DNA from: CAIVVT01 sp052145115
GTDB lineage: Bacteria; Acidobacteriota; Terriglobia; Bryobacterales; Bryobacteraceae
Length of the DNA: 64,000 nt
Direction: 5' to 3'
Assembly: GCA_052145115.1 (NCBI GenBank)
Contig: JBKQPG010000044.1
Location: 66,956 to 130,955 of the forward strand
The notes beneath the pieces are model-generated. The model searched no databases. It was not told where the DNA came from and saw nothing but the letters and a program-made list of their open reading frames with translations. The position numbers and the translations under genes are program-made. This document shows positions 41,830 to 52,079 of this stretch, one piece after another. Position 1 is the first letter of the stretch; the number at the start of each line of letters is the position of its first letter.

Positions 41830-43476
41830 ATGCCACGTCCGGTAATGACTTCTCAAAATTTGAGCTCGCGCCTGCCGTTCAGCGCTCTGCTCCTGATCCT
41901 CGCGGCTGCTTCCTGCCTGCCCGCCGTTAACCCGCAGCAGGCCGCACCGCGCGCCTGCGTCGTTACCGCCTACGGCGCCACCGGCCGTAAAGCCGACCTC
42001 GCCACTTCCGCCATCCAGTCGGCCATCGACGCCTGTGCGGCATCGGGCGGGGGCACGGTTTGCTTCCCGCCCGGTGACTACACCAGCGGGACCATCCGCT
42101 TGAAGAGCCATATCCGCCTCTATCTTGAATCCGGCGCCACGCTCTTCGCCTCGCTCGACGACAAGGACTTCGAACGCGGCCCCCGCACCGCCCTCATCCT
42201 CGGCGAAAACCTCGACAACATCTCCTTGGAGGGCCGCGGTACGATCGACGGCCAAGCCTCCTACGACTGGCGCGTCCTTGAGTTCGATGACGCCTTCATC
42301 CGCGAGAACATGCTGCTCTGGAAAGCGCTCGGCCGCCCCCTCCTGCGCTCCTTCCCGCATGGTTTCCCTGATGCCCTTTATCCCAAGCTGGTCCTGCTGC
42401 TACACTGCCGCGACGTGCGTATTAGCGGCATTTCTCTCATTCGCTCCCGTAGTTGGACCATCAATCCCGTAAACTGCGAACGCGTGGTGGTCGACGGCGT
42501 CTACATCCATTCGGACTTGAAAGATGCCGTGTGGGCCGACGGCATCGACCCCGACGGCTGTACCGACGTCCGAATCGCCAACTCGACCATCGAGACCGGC
42601 GACGACGCCGTGGTCTTCTACTCGATGGACTGGTTCGGCCCCGCCCTGCCTTGCCAGAACATCACCCTCACAAACTGCCGCCTCTCCTCGGCCTCCAGCG
42701 CCATCAAGTTCTGCGACGGCAATAAGAACGCCGTCCGACGGGTGACCATCTCCAATACCGTCATCACCGACAGCAACCGCGGCTTGGCTTTCATGGTTTT
42801 CGATGGCGGAACGGTGGAGGACGTGGTCATTTCCAATCTGACCATCGAGTGCCGCCCCCACGCCTGGTTCTGGTGGGGCGATGGCGATCCGATTCACTTC
42901 AACATCAAGCGCCGCAGCGAGGTCGACGGCCAGAAGGTCGCCAATGAGCCGCCCGCCGGCCGGATCCGCAACGTGATCCTGCGCGACATTATCGCCCGGG
43001 GCCAAGGGACTTCTTCCATCAACGGCCACCCTGAAAGCTGGCTCGAAAACATCACCATCGACAACCTGCGCCTCACGCTGACCCACGACCCCTCGAATGC
43101 GCTCGAAAAAGCCACCGACGCCCTGAAGCTGCGTTGGGCCAGGAACGTGCGTCTGCGCGATGTGGAGGTTCAATGGGCCGAGCCTGCCTCGCGGAAGTGG
43201 ACCAGCGCCCTCTCCGCCGAAGATATTCAGGATGCCGATTTCGACGATCTCTCACTGCGCGGCGCGGCGCCCGATCAACCTGCTCTTCGCTTGGTGAACG
43301 CCGCCCGCATCACGCTGCGCAACGCCCGCGCGCATGCCGGCGATTCCGTCTTCCTGAAGGTCGCCGGCCCGCGCAGCCGCGACATCCGAATCCTCGGCGC
43401 CGATCCCTCTCGATCTCTCGTGCAGATCGGCCCGGACGTGCCCGCTGGCGCCGTTCGCCTTCAGCCCCTGAACTGA
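41830..43476 (+). CDS. GH28 (polygalacturonase-like) secreted protein
   Basis: A 548-residue protein with a signal peptide (F-S-A-L-L-L-I-L-A-A-A-S-C-L-P-A). The right-handed beta-helix of family 28 starts V-T-A-Y-G-A-T-G-R-K-A-D and G-G-G-T-V-C-F-P-P-G-D-Y. The catalytic-region equivalents are W-A-D-G-I-D-P-D-G and T-G-D-D-A-V-V-F, so two acidic residues are kept. The G-H-G and R-I-K motifs of typical polygalacturonases are not found; the area reads S-S-A-S-S-A-I-K-F. The N-T-D-G-I-D start is W-A-D-G-I-D here. The fold is convincing; activity on pectin is uncertain. Confidence 0.78.
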   Translation: MPRPVMTSQNLSSRLPFSALLLILAAASCLPAVNPQQAAPRACVVTAYGATGRKADLATSAIQSAIDACAASGGGTVCFPPGDYTSGTIRLKSHIRLYLESGATLFASLDDKDFERGPRTALILGENLDNISLEGRGTIDGQASYDWRVLEFDDAFIRENMLLWKALGRPLLRSFPHGFPDALYPKLVLLLHCRDVRISGISLIRSRSWTINPVNCERVVVDGVYIHSDLKDAVWADGIDPDGCTDVRIANSTIETGDDAVVFYSMDWFGPALPCQNITLTNCRLSSASSAIKFCDGNKNAVRRVTISNTVITDSNRGLAFMVFDGGTVEDVVISNLTIECRPHAWFWWGDGDPIHFNIKRRSEVDGQKVANEPPAGRIRNVILRDIIARGQGTSSINGHPESWLENITIDNLRLTLTHDPSNALEKATDALKLRWARNVRLRDVEVQWAEPASRKWTSALSAEDIQDADFDDLSLRGAAPDQPALRLVNAARITLRNARAHAGDSVFLKVAGPRSRDIRILGADPSRSLVQIGPDVPAGAVRLQPLN

Positions 43477-43483
43477 GACGCCC

Positions 43484-43514
43484 GCGCCGCGATGTCCTCG
43501 CGAGGACGCGGCGC
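43484..43514. terminator. Hairpin between convergent genes
   Basis: GCGCCGCG (43484-43491) pairs with CGCGGCGC (43507-43514), and the loop contains the palindrome TCCTCGCGAGGA. No T-run follows. It lies after the GH28 stop and before the stop of the convergent gene, so it may terminate both. Confidence 0.4.
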
Positions 43515-43537
43515 CGCCGGTCCTGCAGCCACTTCGA

Positions 43538-44173
43538 TCACTGCTTCTCAAGCGCAATCCTCAGCAACGCCGGCGGGTGCAGAAAGCTCTGATCGTCTCC
43601 AATAATCACGTTGCTCGGAAACGCGCCGTGGTGCACCACCAGCCCCGCCGGTTCCGCGGTGTCGGGCAGGCGGAATGGGAGGAGAACTCGAAACGACCCA
43701 CCCGGCTCGAGCTCATCGGAAAGCAAATGCCGCGGCCCGATTCCGTCCAGGAGCGGCGCCGCGCATGGCGTGTAGCGCCTCCCTCCCCGATCTTCTAACT
43801 CGACTCCCACATCGCGCGCCCTCTGTCGGGCCCCTTTCGCGACGCTCGACACCTCTACCACCGCCACCCAACTCCGGCTCCCCGGCGCCGCTTGGCAGGG
43901 CTGATCGGTCGAGCTCGCCATGGCTCTCGCACTGAGCGCCGCGACGCACCAATCGTCAAAGCATCGGCGTTCGCCCGGAGCGTGGAATCGGCGCGGAAGG
44001 ATCAATGCCACCGCGATGAGAACTAACGCATAACCGGCAACAAAGAGGCCCAGCGAACGGGCCAACCGGCGTGCCTTGTCCTTCCTGCCTTGCGCCGCCG
44101 CGACCGCAATGCACGTAATCAGAATCAACACCATTAAGACCGACGCCAGAAAGAAAAGGTCAGAGAGTGTCAT
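43538..44173 (-). CDS. Membrane-anchored protein with DUF4352-like domain
   Basis: A 211-residue protein with two N-terminal TM segments (about 5-28 and 40-60) followed by a beta-rich domain (about 100-205) with R-D-V-G-V-E-L-E-D-R-G-G-R-R-Y and L-E-P-G-G-S-F-R-V-L-L-P-F-R-L-P. That is the pattern of DUF4352/immunoglobulin-like extracytoplasmic domains. A cysteine pair at about 75-80 (R-C-F-D-D-W-C) could form a disulfide. No function is known. A consensus promoter lies just upstream. Confidence 0.65.
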   Translation of the reverse strand: MTLSDLFFLASVLMVLILITCIAVAAAQGRKDKARRLARSLGLFVAGYALVLIAVALILPRRFHAPGERRCFDDWCVAALSARAMASSTDQPCQAAPGSRSWVAVVEVSSVAKGARQRARDVGVELEDRGGRRYTPCAAPLLDGIGPRHLLSDELEPGGSFRVLLPFRLPDTAEPAGLVVHHGAFPSNVIIGDDQSFLHPPALLRIALEKQ

Positions 44174-44200
44174 ACGATTCCGGCTTCACCATGCGAAAGT

Positions 44201-44229
44201 ACTTTACATTAAAAAGTATAGGCTGTCAA
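44201..44229 (-). promoter_or_regulatory. Strong sigma-70-type promoter of the DUF4352-like gene
   Basis: On the minus strand: TTGACA (44229-44224), 17 bases, then TAAAGT (44206-44201), and a leader of about 20 bases to the ATG at 44173. The -35 box is perfect. The spacer also contains TATACT. TACTTT/AAAGTA at 44200-44218 form a short inverted repeat over the -10 box that could be an operator. Confidence 0.6.
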
Positions 44230-44527
44230 GATTCGTTTGATGCCTGGGGTTCGGCGGGGAAACGCGACCGTGACCGCTGGCAGCAGGGCCGCACCGGGGA
44301 CCTCCGTCCTGTCTTCCTGGCGCGGGTCGAATGAAACCAAAACCGTGCCGCATTGGCGTGAACAACTGGTCTGCCACAAGTTCCTGCGAGCCGGTTGTTT
44401 GCACCAGATACTCCGTGAAACATCGCGCCGCGGTTGGTGTCTAGATTTGGCTGTTGTGTACCCGGAACGCGTCACGGATACGCTGATTTCACGCCCGGCC
44501 GCGCCGGTGTAATAGGCTGTAGCTGAT
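44230..44527. other. Intergenic region between divergent genes
   Basis: About 300 bp ahead of the GH97 gene. No gene, repeat or riboswitch is recognisable. A TAATAG about 13 bases before the GH97 ATG might be its -10 box. Confidence 0.35.
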
Positions 44528-46603
44528 ATGTTTTCCCTTCCCAGGCTGGCCGCTCTCTTCTCACTCATCCTCGGCTCCGGCGTCGCCGCCGCGGCCCAGG
44601 CGCCCGTGGTAGTCCAATCACCCAACGGTGCCCTGGAACTTTCGATCGCGACGGTGCGCGGATCGACGATCCAGCCGGCGGGCGGGCAACTCGCCTACCG
44701 GGTCGTGTTTCGAGGCAAACCGCTTGTGGAATGGTCGAACCTCGGACTGGAGTTCGCCGGGGCGCCGCCGCTGGGGCCGGCCATGCGGATCGAGTCATCG
44801 AGCAAATCGACGCACGACGAAACCTGGAACTCCGTCGCCGGGAAAGCGAATCCGATCCGCGACCACTACAGCGCCGTCAGCGTGCAGACGGTGGAAACCA
44901 CGGCGGCCGGGCGGCGGATGACGATCGAGGCGCGGGCCTTCGACGACGGTGTCGCATTCCGCTACGCGATTCCCGAGCAACCGTCACTAAAGGACCTGCG
45001 CATCACCAATGAAGCCACGCAGTTCCGCTTCAGCAAGGACGCGACGACGTGGAGCCTGATCCTGCGCGATTTCCAGACATCGAACGAGGACGACTATCAC
45101 GAACTGACTATCACAGCGTTGCACCCGGAATACCTGATCGGACTGCCGCAACTGCTGGAAGTACCGGGCGTCGCCTGGGTGGGACTGACGGAAGCCAACA
45201 TCGACGACTGGGCGGGCATGTTCGTGCACACCGGGCCGGCGGAAAACGCCTTCAACGGGCAGTATGTTCTCAGCGCGCGCCTGGCCCCGCGCGTCGAGGA
45301 TCGCCACGCGCCGCACCTGCCCTGGCCGATGGACGCGAAGGCCGAAGCGACGATGGTTTCCGTGATCCGGCAGACGCCCGCGAATTCCCCTTGGCGCGTG
45401 CTGCTGATCGCGGACGATCCGGGGCGGCTGGTGGAATCGAACACCGTGATGAACCTGAATCCGCCCAGCGCGATCGCGGACACATCGTGGATCGTGCCCG
45501 GCAAAACGGCCTGGGATTGGTGGTCGGGCCAGGTGGTGAAAAACGTTCCGTTCCGGGGTGGGATGAACACCGAAACGATGAAATACTATATCGATTTTTC
45601 GGCGCGGAACGGATTCCCTTACATGCTGGTGGACGCGGGCTGGGCGGCGACCGCGGCCGGCCCGGCGTATGGCGCCGGCCGCCGCGAAGCGGATCTGACA
45701 AGGTACAAGCCGCAGGTCGATATCCCCGCCTTAGTGGCGTATGGCAAATCGAAGAACGTGAAGATCTGGCTGTGGGCGTACTGGACGGATGTCGATGCGC
45801 AGGCCGCAGACGCGTTCGCGCAGTTCGAAAAATGGGGCGTGGCGGGGGTCAAGATCGACTTCATGGACCGCGCCGACCAGTGGATGGTGAACTGGTACCG
45901 CGACATCGCCCAGAAGGCCGCCGCGCACCATTTGATGGTGGATTATCACGGCGCCTACAAGCCGGATGGAATGCGGCGGACTTATCCAAACGTGCTCACG
46001 CGGGAGGGCGTGATGGGCGCGGAGTACAACAAGTGGAGCGCCCGCGAGACGCCCGTGCACAATACCACGCTGCCGTTCACGCGCATGCTGGCCGGGCCGA
46101 TGGATTACACGCCCGGGGGCTTTAACAACGTAACCAAGGCCGCCTTCGAGCCGCGCAACATCGAGCCGATGGTGATGACCACGCGCTGCCATCAACTCGC
46201 GCTGTTCGTCGTGTTCGAGAGCCCGTTCATGATGGTGGCGGACCATCCGGCGGCGTACGACGGCCAGAAAGAGACCGGCTTTCTGCAAGCCGTGCCGACA
46301 ACCTGGGACGAGACGCGAGTGTTGAACGGCCGGCCGGCGCGTTTCATAACGATCGCGCGGCGCAAAGGGCGTGAATGGTACGTCGGCAGCATCACCAATT
46401 GGGATCCCCGCGAGGTCGAGCTTCCGCTCACCTTCCTGGCCGGCGGCACATACTCGGCGGAGATCTACGCGGATGGTCCCGACGCCGCGCAGCAGCCCAA
46501 GCAAAGCGTGCTGGAAAAACGCAGCGTGGATGCAGGCACGGTGCTGAAACTGAAGCTCGCTCCGGGTGGCGGAGCGGCGCTCCGGATCGTGCCCGCGCAA
46601 TGA
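44528..46603 (+). CDS. GH97 family glycoside hydrolase, probable retaining alpha-galactosidase type
   Basis: A 691-residue protein with a signal peptide (M-F-S-L-P-R-L-A-A-L-F-S-L-I-L-G-S-G-V-A-A-A-A-Q split around residue 23). The N-terminal beta-super-sandwich domain (about 25-280) has S-P-N-G-A-L-E-L and G-V-A-F-R-Y-A-I-P. The (beta/alpha)8 domain (about 300-560) shows T-A-W-D-W-W-S-G, L-V-D-A-G-W and V-K-I-D-F-M-D-R-A-D, with the Asp at the position of the nucleophile in retaining GH97 enzymes; the inverting type has Glu residues elsewhere. The downstream acid/base could be Glu in T-R-E-G-V-M-G-A-E-Y. GH97 releases alpha-linked galactose or glucose. No operon partner. Confidence 0.88.
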   Translation: MFSLPRLAALFSLILGSGVAAAAQAPVVVQSPNGALELSIATVRGSTIQPAGGQLAYRVVFRGKPLVEWSNLGLEFAGAPPLGPAMRIESSSKSTHDETWNSVAGKANPIRDHYSAVSVQTVETTAAGRRMTIEARAFDDGVAFRYAIPEQPSLKDLRITNEATQFRFSKDATTWSLILRDFQTSNEDDYHELTITALHPEYLIGLPQLLEVPGVAWVGLTEANIDDWAGMFVHTGPAENAFNGQYVLSARLAPRVEDRHAPHLPWPMDAKAEATMVSVIRQTPANSPWRVLLIADDPGRLVESNTVMNLNPPSAIADTSWIVPGKTAWDWWSGQVVKNVPFRGGMNTETMKYYIDFSARNGFPYMLVDAGWAATAAGPAYGAGRREADLTRYKPQVDIPALVAYGKSKNVKIWLWAYWTDVDAQAADAFAQFEKWGVAGVKIDFMDRADQWMVNWYRDIAQKAAAHHLMVDYHGAYKPDGMRRTYPNVLTREGVMGAEYNKWSARETPVHNTTLPFTRMLAGPMDYTPGGFNNVTKAAFEPRNIEPMVMTTRCHQLALFVVFESPFMMVADHPAAYDGQKETGFLQAVPTTWDETRVLNGRPARFITIARRKGREWYVGSITNWDPREVELPLTFLAGGTYSAEIYADGPDAAQQPKQSVLEKRSVDAGTVLKLKLAPGGGAALRIVPAQ

Positions 46604-46720
46604 TTGCGGGTCGGTCCCGGTGCCCCAAATTCCAATAGGGCGAGGAGCAATTCCCTCAATTGAGACGTTTCTTGCTCTGTCTTATCACTACTTCGTTCGG
46701 TAATGACTCACGCTCAGCTT

Positions 46721-47899
46721 TCATGCGGCCGCCTCGTGCCCTTTCACCTTGAGGGCGCCGAACCCATGCACTGCTGAGATCAGCGCAGCAACCACGAATC
46801 CGTCGATCAGCGATTGCGTTAGCGGCGACGGGTTCACTGCCCCCAGCATTAACGCTGGTACCGGCGTGAGCAGCACCGACGCCCAAGCCTTCCGCCACAG
46901 GGGCGCGCGGCCGTCCTGGACCGTCATCGCCGCGAGGGGGATCAACAAGGAACAATCCGCAACGTAGGTGTGATGGCCGAGCAGCAAACCGCAGGCCGCC
47001 ACCGCCGCTCCGGCCCGCCCGACCTCGGATGTCCTACGGCTGGCCAACCATAGGAGTGCGGCCACCGCTACCGCGCTTCCAATTTCCGCTGCCACGGGCC
47101 ATGGAAGGAACTCAGTTGCGCCGCGCAAACTGGGCATTCGCTTCGGTCCCGTGGAAAAAATCGGCATGGTCGCCATTGTCCGGTAGCGCAGCGGCCAGTC
47201 CGGTCCTTCGATCAGGAAAGAAAACCCAATCAGCGCGGCGACGGCAACACCGCCGGCGACCAGCGCCTTCCAGCGCTTTTGGGCGATCAACAGAATTGGA
47301 ATCCCCAAAGCCAGGTGAAACTTGCAGATGCACAGCGCCATCGCCGCACCAGCTACCCGCGGACGCTCCCGCTCCAGCGACAGCAGGCCCAGCGAGAAGA
47401 ACATCAACCAGAACGGGAGATCCTGGCCGAAAAAAACCGCCAGAGTGATGGGGGTTGCACAAGCGAATGCGGCAGCGAGCAGCGGTCTGTTCGCGCCCGG
47501 CCAGGTGAGAACGGTCACCACAAGTGCCGCCAGGCTCAGCGCCATCCATAGAATACGCGCCACCGGAAATGGGAAGACGCTCAGAATCTTGTGACCGTAC
47601 AGCACCACGGGCAGGCGCCCCGTCGGGACCAGATAACCGTTTTCTGCTTCGAGCTTCTTGAGAGCATCCCACTCGTAAAGATGGCCGGTTCCGGCCAGAC
47701 GGCTGGCGGAATAAAACTGGTTGTAATCCACACCCTCGTAGACCGGGTTGGCGCCCACGATCTTCAGGTTGATCAGTAACCCGGCGACTCCAATCACGAT
47801 GCAGACCAGCATGCCGGCCTGTTTTGTGCCGAGGCGCATCATCGGGCGGTCCGTCGCCTTGCTTTCCGGCCAAGGCTCTTCGAGGCGATTGCCGGACAC
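46721..47899 (-). CDS. GT87/DUF2029 family membrane glycosyltransferase-like protein
   Basis: A 392-residue protein with about ten TM helices. It has a short cytoplasmic N-terminus, then L-I-N-L-K-I-V-G-A-N and the periplasmic V-D-Y-N-Q-F-Y-S-A-S-R-L-A-G-T-G-H-L-Y loop, which carries the Asp/Tyr motif of GT87 polyprenyl-phosphate-mannose-dependent transferases. Start GTG at 47899 or ATG at 47842 (double ATG); the latter would trim a hydrophilic stretch. Probably works in polysaccharide or lipid glycosylation on the outside of the inner membrane. No neighbouring cell-envelope operon. Confidence 0.75.
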   Translation of the reverse strand: MSGNRLEEPWPESKATDRPMMRLGTKQAGMLVCIVIGVAGLLINLKIVGANPVYEGVDYNQFYSASRLAGTGHLYEWDALKKLEAENGYLVPTGRLPVVLYGHKILSVFPFPVARILWMALSLAALVVTVLTWPGANRPLLAAAFACATPITLAVFFGQDLPFWLMFFSLGLLSLERERPRVAGAAMALCICKFHLALGIPILLIAQKRWKALVAGGVAVAALIGFSFLIEGPDWPLRYRTMATMPIFSTGPKRMPSLRGATEFLPWPVAAEIGSAVAVAALLWLASRRTSEVGRAGAAVAACGLLLGHHTYVADCSLLIPLAAMTVQDGRAPLWRKAWASVLLTPVPALMLGAVNPSPLTQSLIDGFVVAALISAVHGFGALKVKGHEAAA

Positions 47900-48065
47900 T
47901 GACCGATGGCTGGGACTTCATAGGCTTCCAACCGTTGCCCGACCGCCAGTCGCATGCTTATCGAGTCTATCCAACTCCGGTCAGACCGCGGAACGGGTTG
48001 TCAACGGATTACAGGGCAGCGGCACGTCATGCAGTGGGCCTCAAGCGACGCCTGCGGATGCACAA

Positions 48066-48097
48066 ACGGCCCCACACGCGTCGGCGGGCGGGGCCGT
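48066..48097 (-). terminator. Hairpin downstream of gap
   Basis: ACGGCCCC (48066-48073) pairs with GGGGCCGT (48090-48097), an 8-bp stem about 50 bases beyond the gap stop. On the minus strand it is followed by a short TTTGTG, so it could act as the gap terminator. The rest of the 47900-48146 gap holds no gene. Confidence 0.45.
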
Positions 48098-48146
48098 TCA
48101 GATAGTCAGTCGAGCCGGCGGGTAAGCCGACGGATGGCGCGACGGG

Positions 48147-49160
<1,014 letters not shown>

Positions 49161-49269
49161 GCAGGATGATCCTCTCTAGTGGGTTGCAGTCCGAAACTTC
49201 AGGATATCAAAGCCCGCCGCGGCGCGGCCATTTCCAGCGGAGTTTCGGCTCTGGTAGGTGACGAACGCA

Positions 49270-50106
49270 TTACTGCGGAGGCTTCAAGGGCGGGGCCGTC
49301 GAGCCGCCCAGCCCGGCGTAGGCGTCCTCCACCCGGATGACCTTGCTGTTGCCGAACGTGACGAAGGTGATACGGCCGGGCGGCAGGCCATAGATCCAGT
49401 CCTCGGTCTCCAGGCCGTCCACCGTCTGGCGCACTTTGTCGCGCGGCACGCCCATGGCCAGCAGCACCTGGTCGCGGCTCATGCCCACGGCGGCGCGCTT
49501 GGCCTTGATGGCCTCCTGGATCTCCTTGGGCAGCGAGGCGAAGTAGTCCTCAGAGGCGCTGCGCTGCTCGAAGTCGAGAACGGGCTTCAGGATTCTCTTT
49601 ACATCGGAAGGCGTGATCGAGGGCGGGATGCGGCCCTTCCATTCGAGCGCGATGCTCGTGCCGAAACGGCGCGTGTCCTTGTTCGTGACGGGCTGCGTGG
49701 CGGTCCCGCCGACGCCGCCGCCCATCTCCACGTGCTGATACCACTTGCCCTTGGGTTTGAAGCCGCCGTTGATGGCCAGGATGATCTGGTCGTCCTCGAT
49801 GTCCACGTGGGTCACCTGGACCAGGTCGTCGATGCGCGCCACGGGGCCGAATTCGGTCCCCGCCTCACGCCAGCCGGCCTTGTCGTAGGTACCGTCGGCG
49901 TTGTACTTAAGGGGTTTCGTGGAATGCGGCAGAAAGGTCTTCACTTTGGCGTATTCGGCGGCCAGACCGCGAATCAGCGTCAGCTTCTCCTCGTCGGTCA
50001 GCCGGCGGGCCTGGTCCTCCTTGCCTTTCTGATCGATCGGCGCCTGCGCCGGCGCGCACGGTGCAAGCACAAGAGCAAGCAGCAGGGCGGCGCTGGCCGG
50101 CTTCAT
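49270..50106 (-). CDS. Secreted protein with BamE/SmpA-like C-terminal fold
   Basis: A 278-residue protein with a signal peptide (S-A-A-L-L-L-A-L-V-L-A-P-C-A-P-A-Q-A; the Cys could be a lipobox but the pattern is not ideal). The first 130 residues are hydrophilic. The C-terminal part has G-M-S-R-D-Q-V-L-L-A-M-G-V-P-R-D-K-V-R and then W-I-Y-G and I-T-F-V-T-F, which is the motif order of BamE/SmpA-OmlA-like domains. The function is unknown. It starts inside the stop of the CPBP protease gene (ATGA), so the two are translationally coupled. Confidence 0.7.
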   Translation of the reverse strand: MKPASAALLLALVLAPCAPAQAPIDQKGKEDQARRLTDEEKLTLIRGLAAEYAKVKTFLPHSTKPLKYNADGTYDKAGWREAGTEFGPVARIDDLVQVTHVDIEDDQIILAINGGFKPKGKWYQHVEMGGGVGGTATQPVTNKDTRRFGTSIALEWKGRIPPSITPSDVKRILKPVLDFEQRSASEDYFASLPKEIQEAIKAKRAAVGMSRDQVLLAMGVPRDKVRQTVDGLETEDWIYGLPPGRITFVTFGNSKVIRVEDAYAGLGGSTAPPLKPPQ

Positions 50107-51074
50107 CCCGGAGGCTCCTGGCGGGCATCCAGCAGCAGGGAGGGCTGGCGCTCGAGGCGGCTGCGCCACAGCCAGATCAGCAGCAGGCCACACGCCAGGG
50201 TCGTCAGGACGCTGCCTTCCGGGCCATACTCGCCTCCGCTCAGCCAGACGCTCGAGCTCCACTTCAGCTCGTAGCCCGTCAACACCAGTGTAAACCCGCT
50301 CAACCGCGCCCCGGCCAGAGGCAGGACGATGTTCCAGCCGAAGTGCAGACCAATGGGCAGCCACAGCGCCCCGCTGCGCCACATGGCGGCGCAGAACAGG
50401 ACGCCCCACAGGCCGGTGTTGGCGATACCCAGCCATTCCAGGCCGAGCTTCGCCCAATTCACGCTGAACAGCGCGGAGTGGCCCGGCGAAGCTGGCGAGC
50501 CGATATCCAGGTTGCCCAGGTGCATCACAGCGAACAGGACGCCAAAGGGAATCGTCACGCGCCAGAAGCCGAAGGCCCCGGCCAGCAACTGGAAGGCGTA
50601 GCCGCGGAACATCAGCTCCTCGCCCACCGCGCCGAATAGCAGCAGGGTGGCGACGAAGAGCAGCTTCCCCAACCCGAACCCGGCTGCCGGGTCGGGGTTC
50701 TTCACCCACGTGGCGAGTCCCAACATCAACGCCGCGCCGGTCACCAGCGCCGCGGCGGCCGCACCCGCTGCCAGCCCGTGCCGGAACTGCCGGGCCGAGG
50801 CGTGGCTCCAGCCCATTCCGATATCCGCGAGCCGGCCGCGCTCGTAGATCCGGACCACCATGGCGCTGGCCAGCGCCGCGGCCACGAACGGGCTCAGCGT
50901 AGCTGCCGGAAAGTAGCCGAAGGTCTCATAGAGGAACAAGCCGAACAGGTTCATGCCGATCCAGATCAGCAGAATGAAAAAGCCGGCGCGCAGCAGCAGT
51001 CCGACCACCGAAGGGCGCTCCGGCAGGGATTGTCCGATACTGCCTTCGTTCCTGCTGATGGCCTCTTCGGGCAT
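50103..51074 (-). CDS. CPBP family intramembrane metalloprotease
   Basis: A 323-residue membrane protein with about eight TM segments. The three CPBP/Abi motifs are present: G-E-E-L-M-F-R-G-Y, F-A-V-M-H-L-G-N and L-H-F-G-W-N. The two Glu and two His residues form the metal-dependent active site of CAAX-type proteases. Substrates in bacteria are mostly unknown; self-immunity to bacteriocins or membrane-protein processing is known in some. A BamE-like secreted protein gene overlaps its stop. Confidence 0.88.
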   Translation of the reverse strand: MPEEAISRNEGSIGQSLPERPSVVGLLLRAGFFILLIWIGMNLFGLFLYETFGYFPAATLSPFVAAALASAMVVRIYERGRLADIGMGWSHASARQFRHGLAAGAAAAALVTGAALMLGLATWVKNPDPAAGFGLGKLLFVATLLLFGAVGEELMFRGYAFQLLAGAFGFWRVTIPFGVLFAVMHLGNLDIGSPASPGHSALFSVNWAKLGLEWLGIANTGLWGVLFCAAMWRSGALWLPIGLHFGWNIVLPLAGARLSGFTLVLTGYELKWSSSVWLSGGEYGPEGSVLTTLACGLLLIWLWRSRLERQPSLLLDARQEPPG

Positions 51075-51204
51075 GGCTGTAAGCGCTGATTTCCGCCCCT
51101 GAAACGCGCGTTGGCGACTCGCGTCCGCAAGGGCCTTCGTTCTCCCAAGGATAGCGAAGCAACGGGCCGGCGCGATCAGGGCCGGCCGGGCGCGGCGCGG
51201 CGGA

Positions 51205-52056
51205 TTATCCGAGCAGCTGGGCGAGCTTCAACTCGACGTCGGCCTTGAAGCGGTCGATGAAAGCGGTCACGTAGGGCGCCACGGCAAGGTTGGGGTCGGC
51301 CACCAGGGGCGTCAGGTCCATGGCGAAGTTCAGCGCCGTCTCGGTGTCGACGGCATGCGAGGCGTAGTAGGTGGCGTGGGCCAGGCGGCGCCCGGCGGTG
51401 GCCAGGTCGTAACGCTTGCCGCCGCTGACCTGCGAATCGAACACGCCCACCAGCGAAGCGGCGATATTAGGGTACTTCGACGCCGGAAGACACTGCTTGA
51501 CGTCATCCGACAGCCAGTCCAGATCGCGCCACACCTCGCAGCCATAAACCTTGTGCGGACGGTCGGCCGGCCTCAGGCGGCGCAGCGCGGCGATGGCCCG
51601 CAGGCTCACCGCGACGTGGGTCTCGTGCTTGTCGGCGAGGTTGTGCAGGTAGACGACCTGCGGCTTCGCCGCCCGGAAGATAGCCAGCAGATCATCGATC
51701 ACCGTCTCGCGCCTGGGGTCCTTCACGGCCGAGCTGGGGTAGCCCAATTGGAGCATGCAGGCGTAGCCGCCCACATAGGCCGCGGTGCGCTGCTCCTGGC
51801 GGCGGACGCTCTGCATCTGCTCGTCGGTGTAATGAGCGTAGATGCCCGAACGCGGGCTGCCCGCGCCATTGGTCACGACGACGCCGCTGAACCAGCGGTC
51901 CGGCAGGCCGAAGCACTCGGCGATGCCATGGTAGGCCATGATCTCGATGTCGTCCTGATGGGCGCTGACGCACAGGTGCGTGCTGCGCGCGAGTGCGGCG
52001 TCGGGAGCGACTCCATCGGGGACGAACACGTCGGCGTCGGGATTGTGAAACTGCAT
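51205..52056 (-). CDS. PIG-L family deacetylase
   Basis: A 283-residue protein with C-V-S-A-H-Q-D-D-I-E-I-M near residue 30, the A-H-x-D-D zinc motif of GlcNAc-PI de-N-acetylase-like enzymes, and further ligand region L-H-N-L-A-D-K-H-E-T-H near 135. Substrates are N-acetylated sugars or related amides. Start ATG at 52056 with GGAG well placed; the GTG at 52065 would add three residues. It lies 23 bp after a ROK-family gene on the same strand, so a role in amino-sugar metabolism is reasonable. Confidence 0.87.
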   Translation of the reverse strand: MQFHNPDADVFVPDGVAPDAALARSTHLCVSAHQDDIEIMAYHGIAECFGLPDRWFSGVVVTNGAGSPRSGIYAHYTDEQMQSVRRQEQRTAAYVGGYACMLQLGYPSSAVKDPRRETVIDDLLAIFRAAKPQVVYLHNLADKHETHVAVSLRAIAALRRLRPADRPHKVYGCEVWRDLDWLSDDVKQCLPASKYPNIAASLVGVFDSQVSGGKRYDLATAGRRLAHATYYASHAVDTETALNFAMDLTPLVADPNLAVAPYVTAFIDRFKADVELKLAQLLG

Positions 52057-52079
52057 CTTCTCCACTCCACTTTCCAGGC

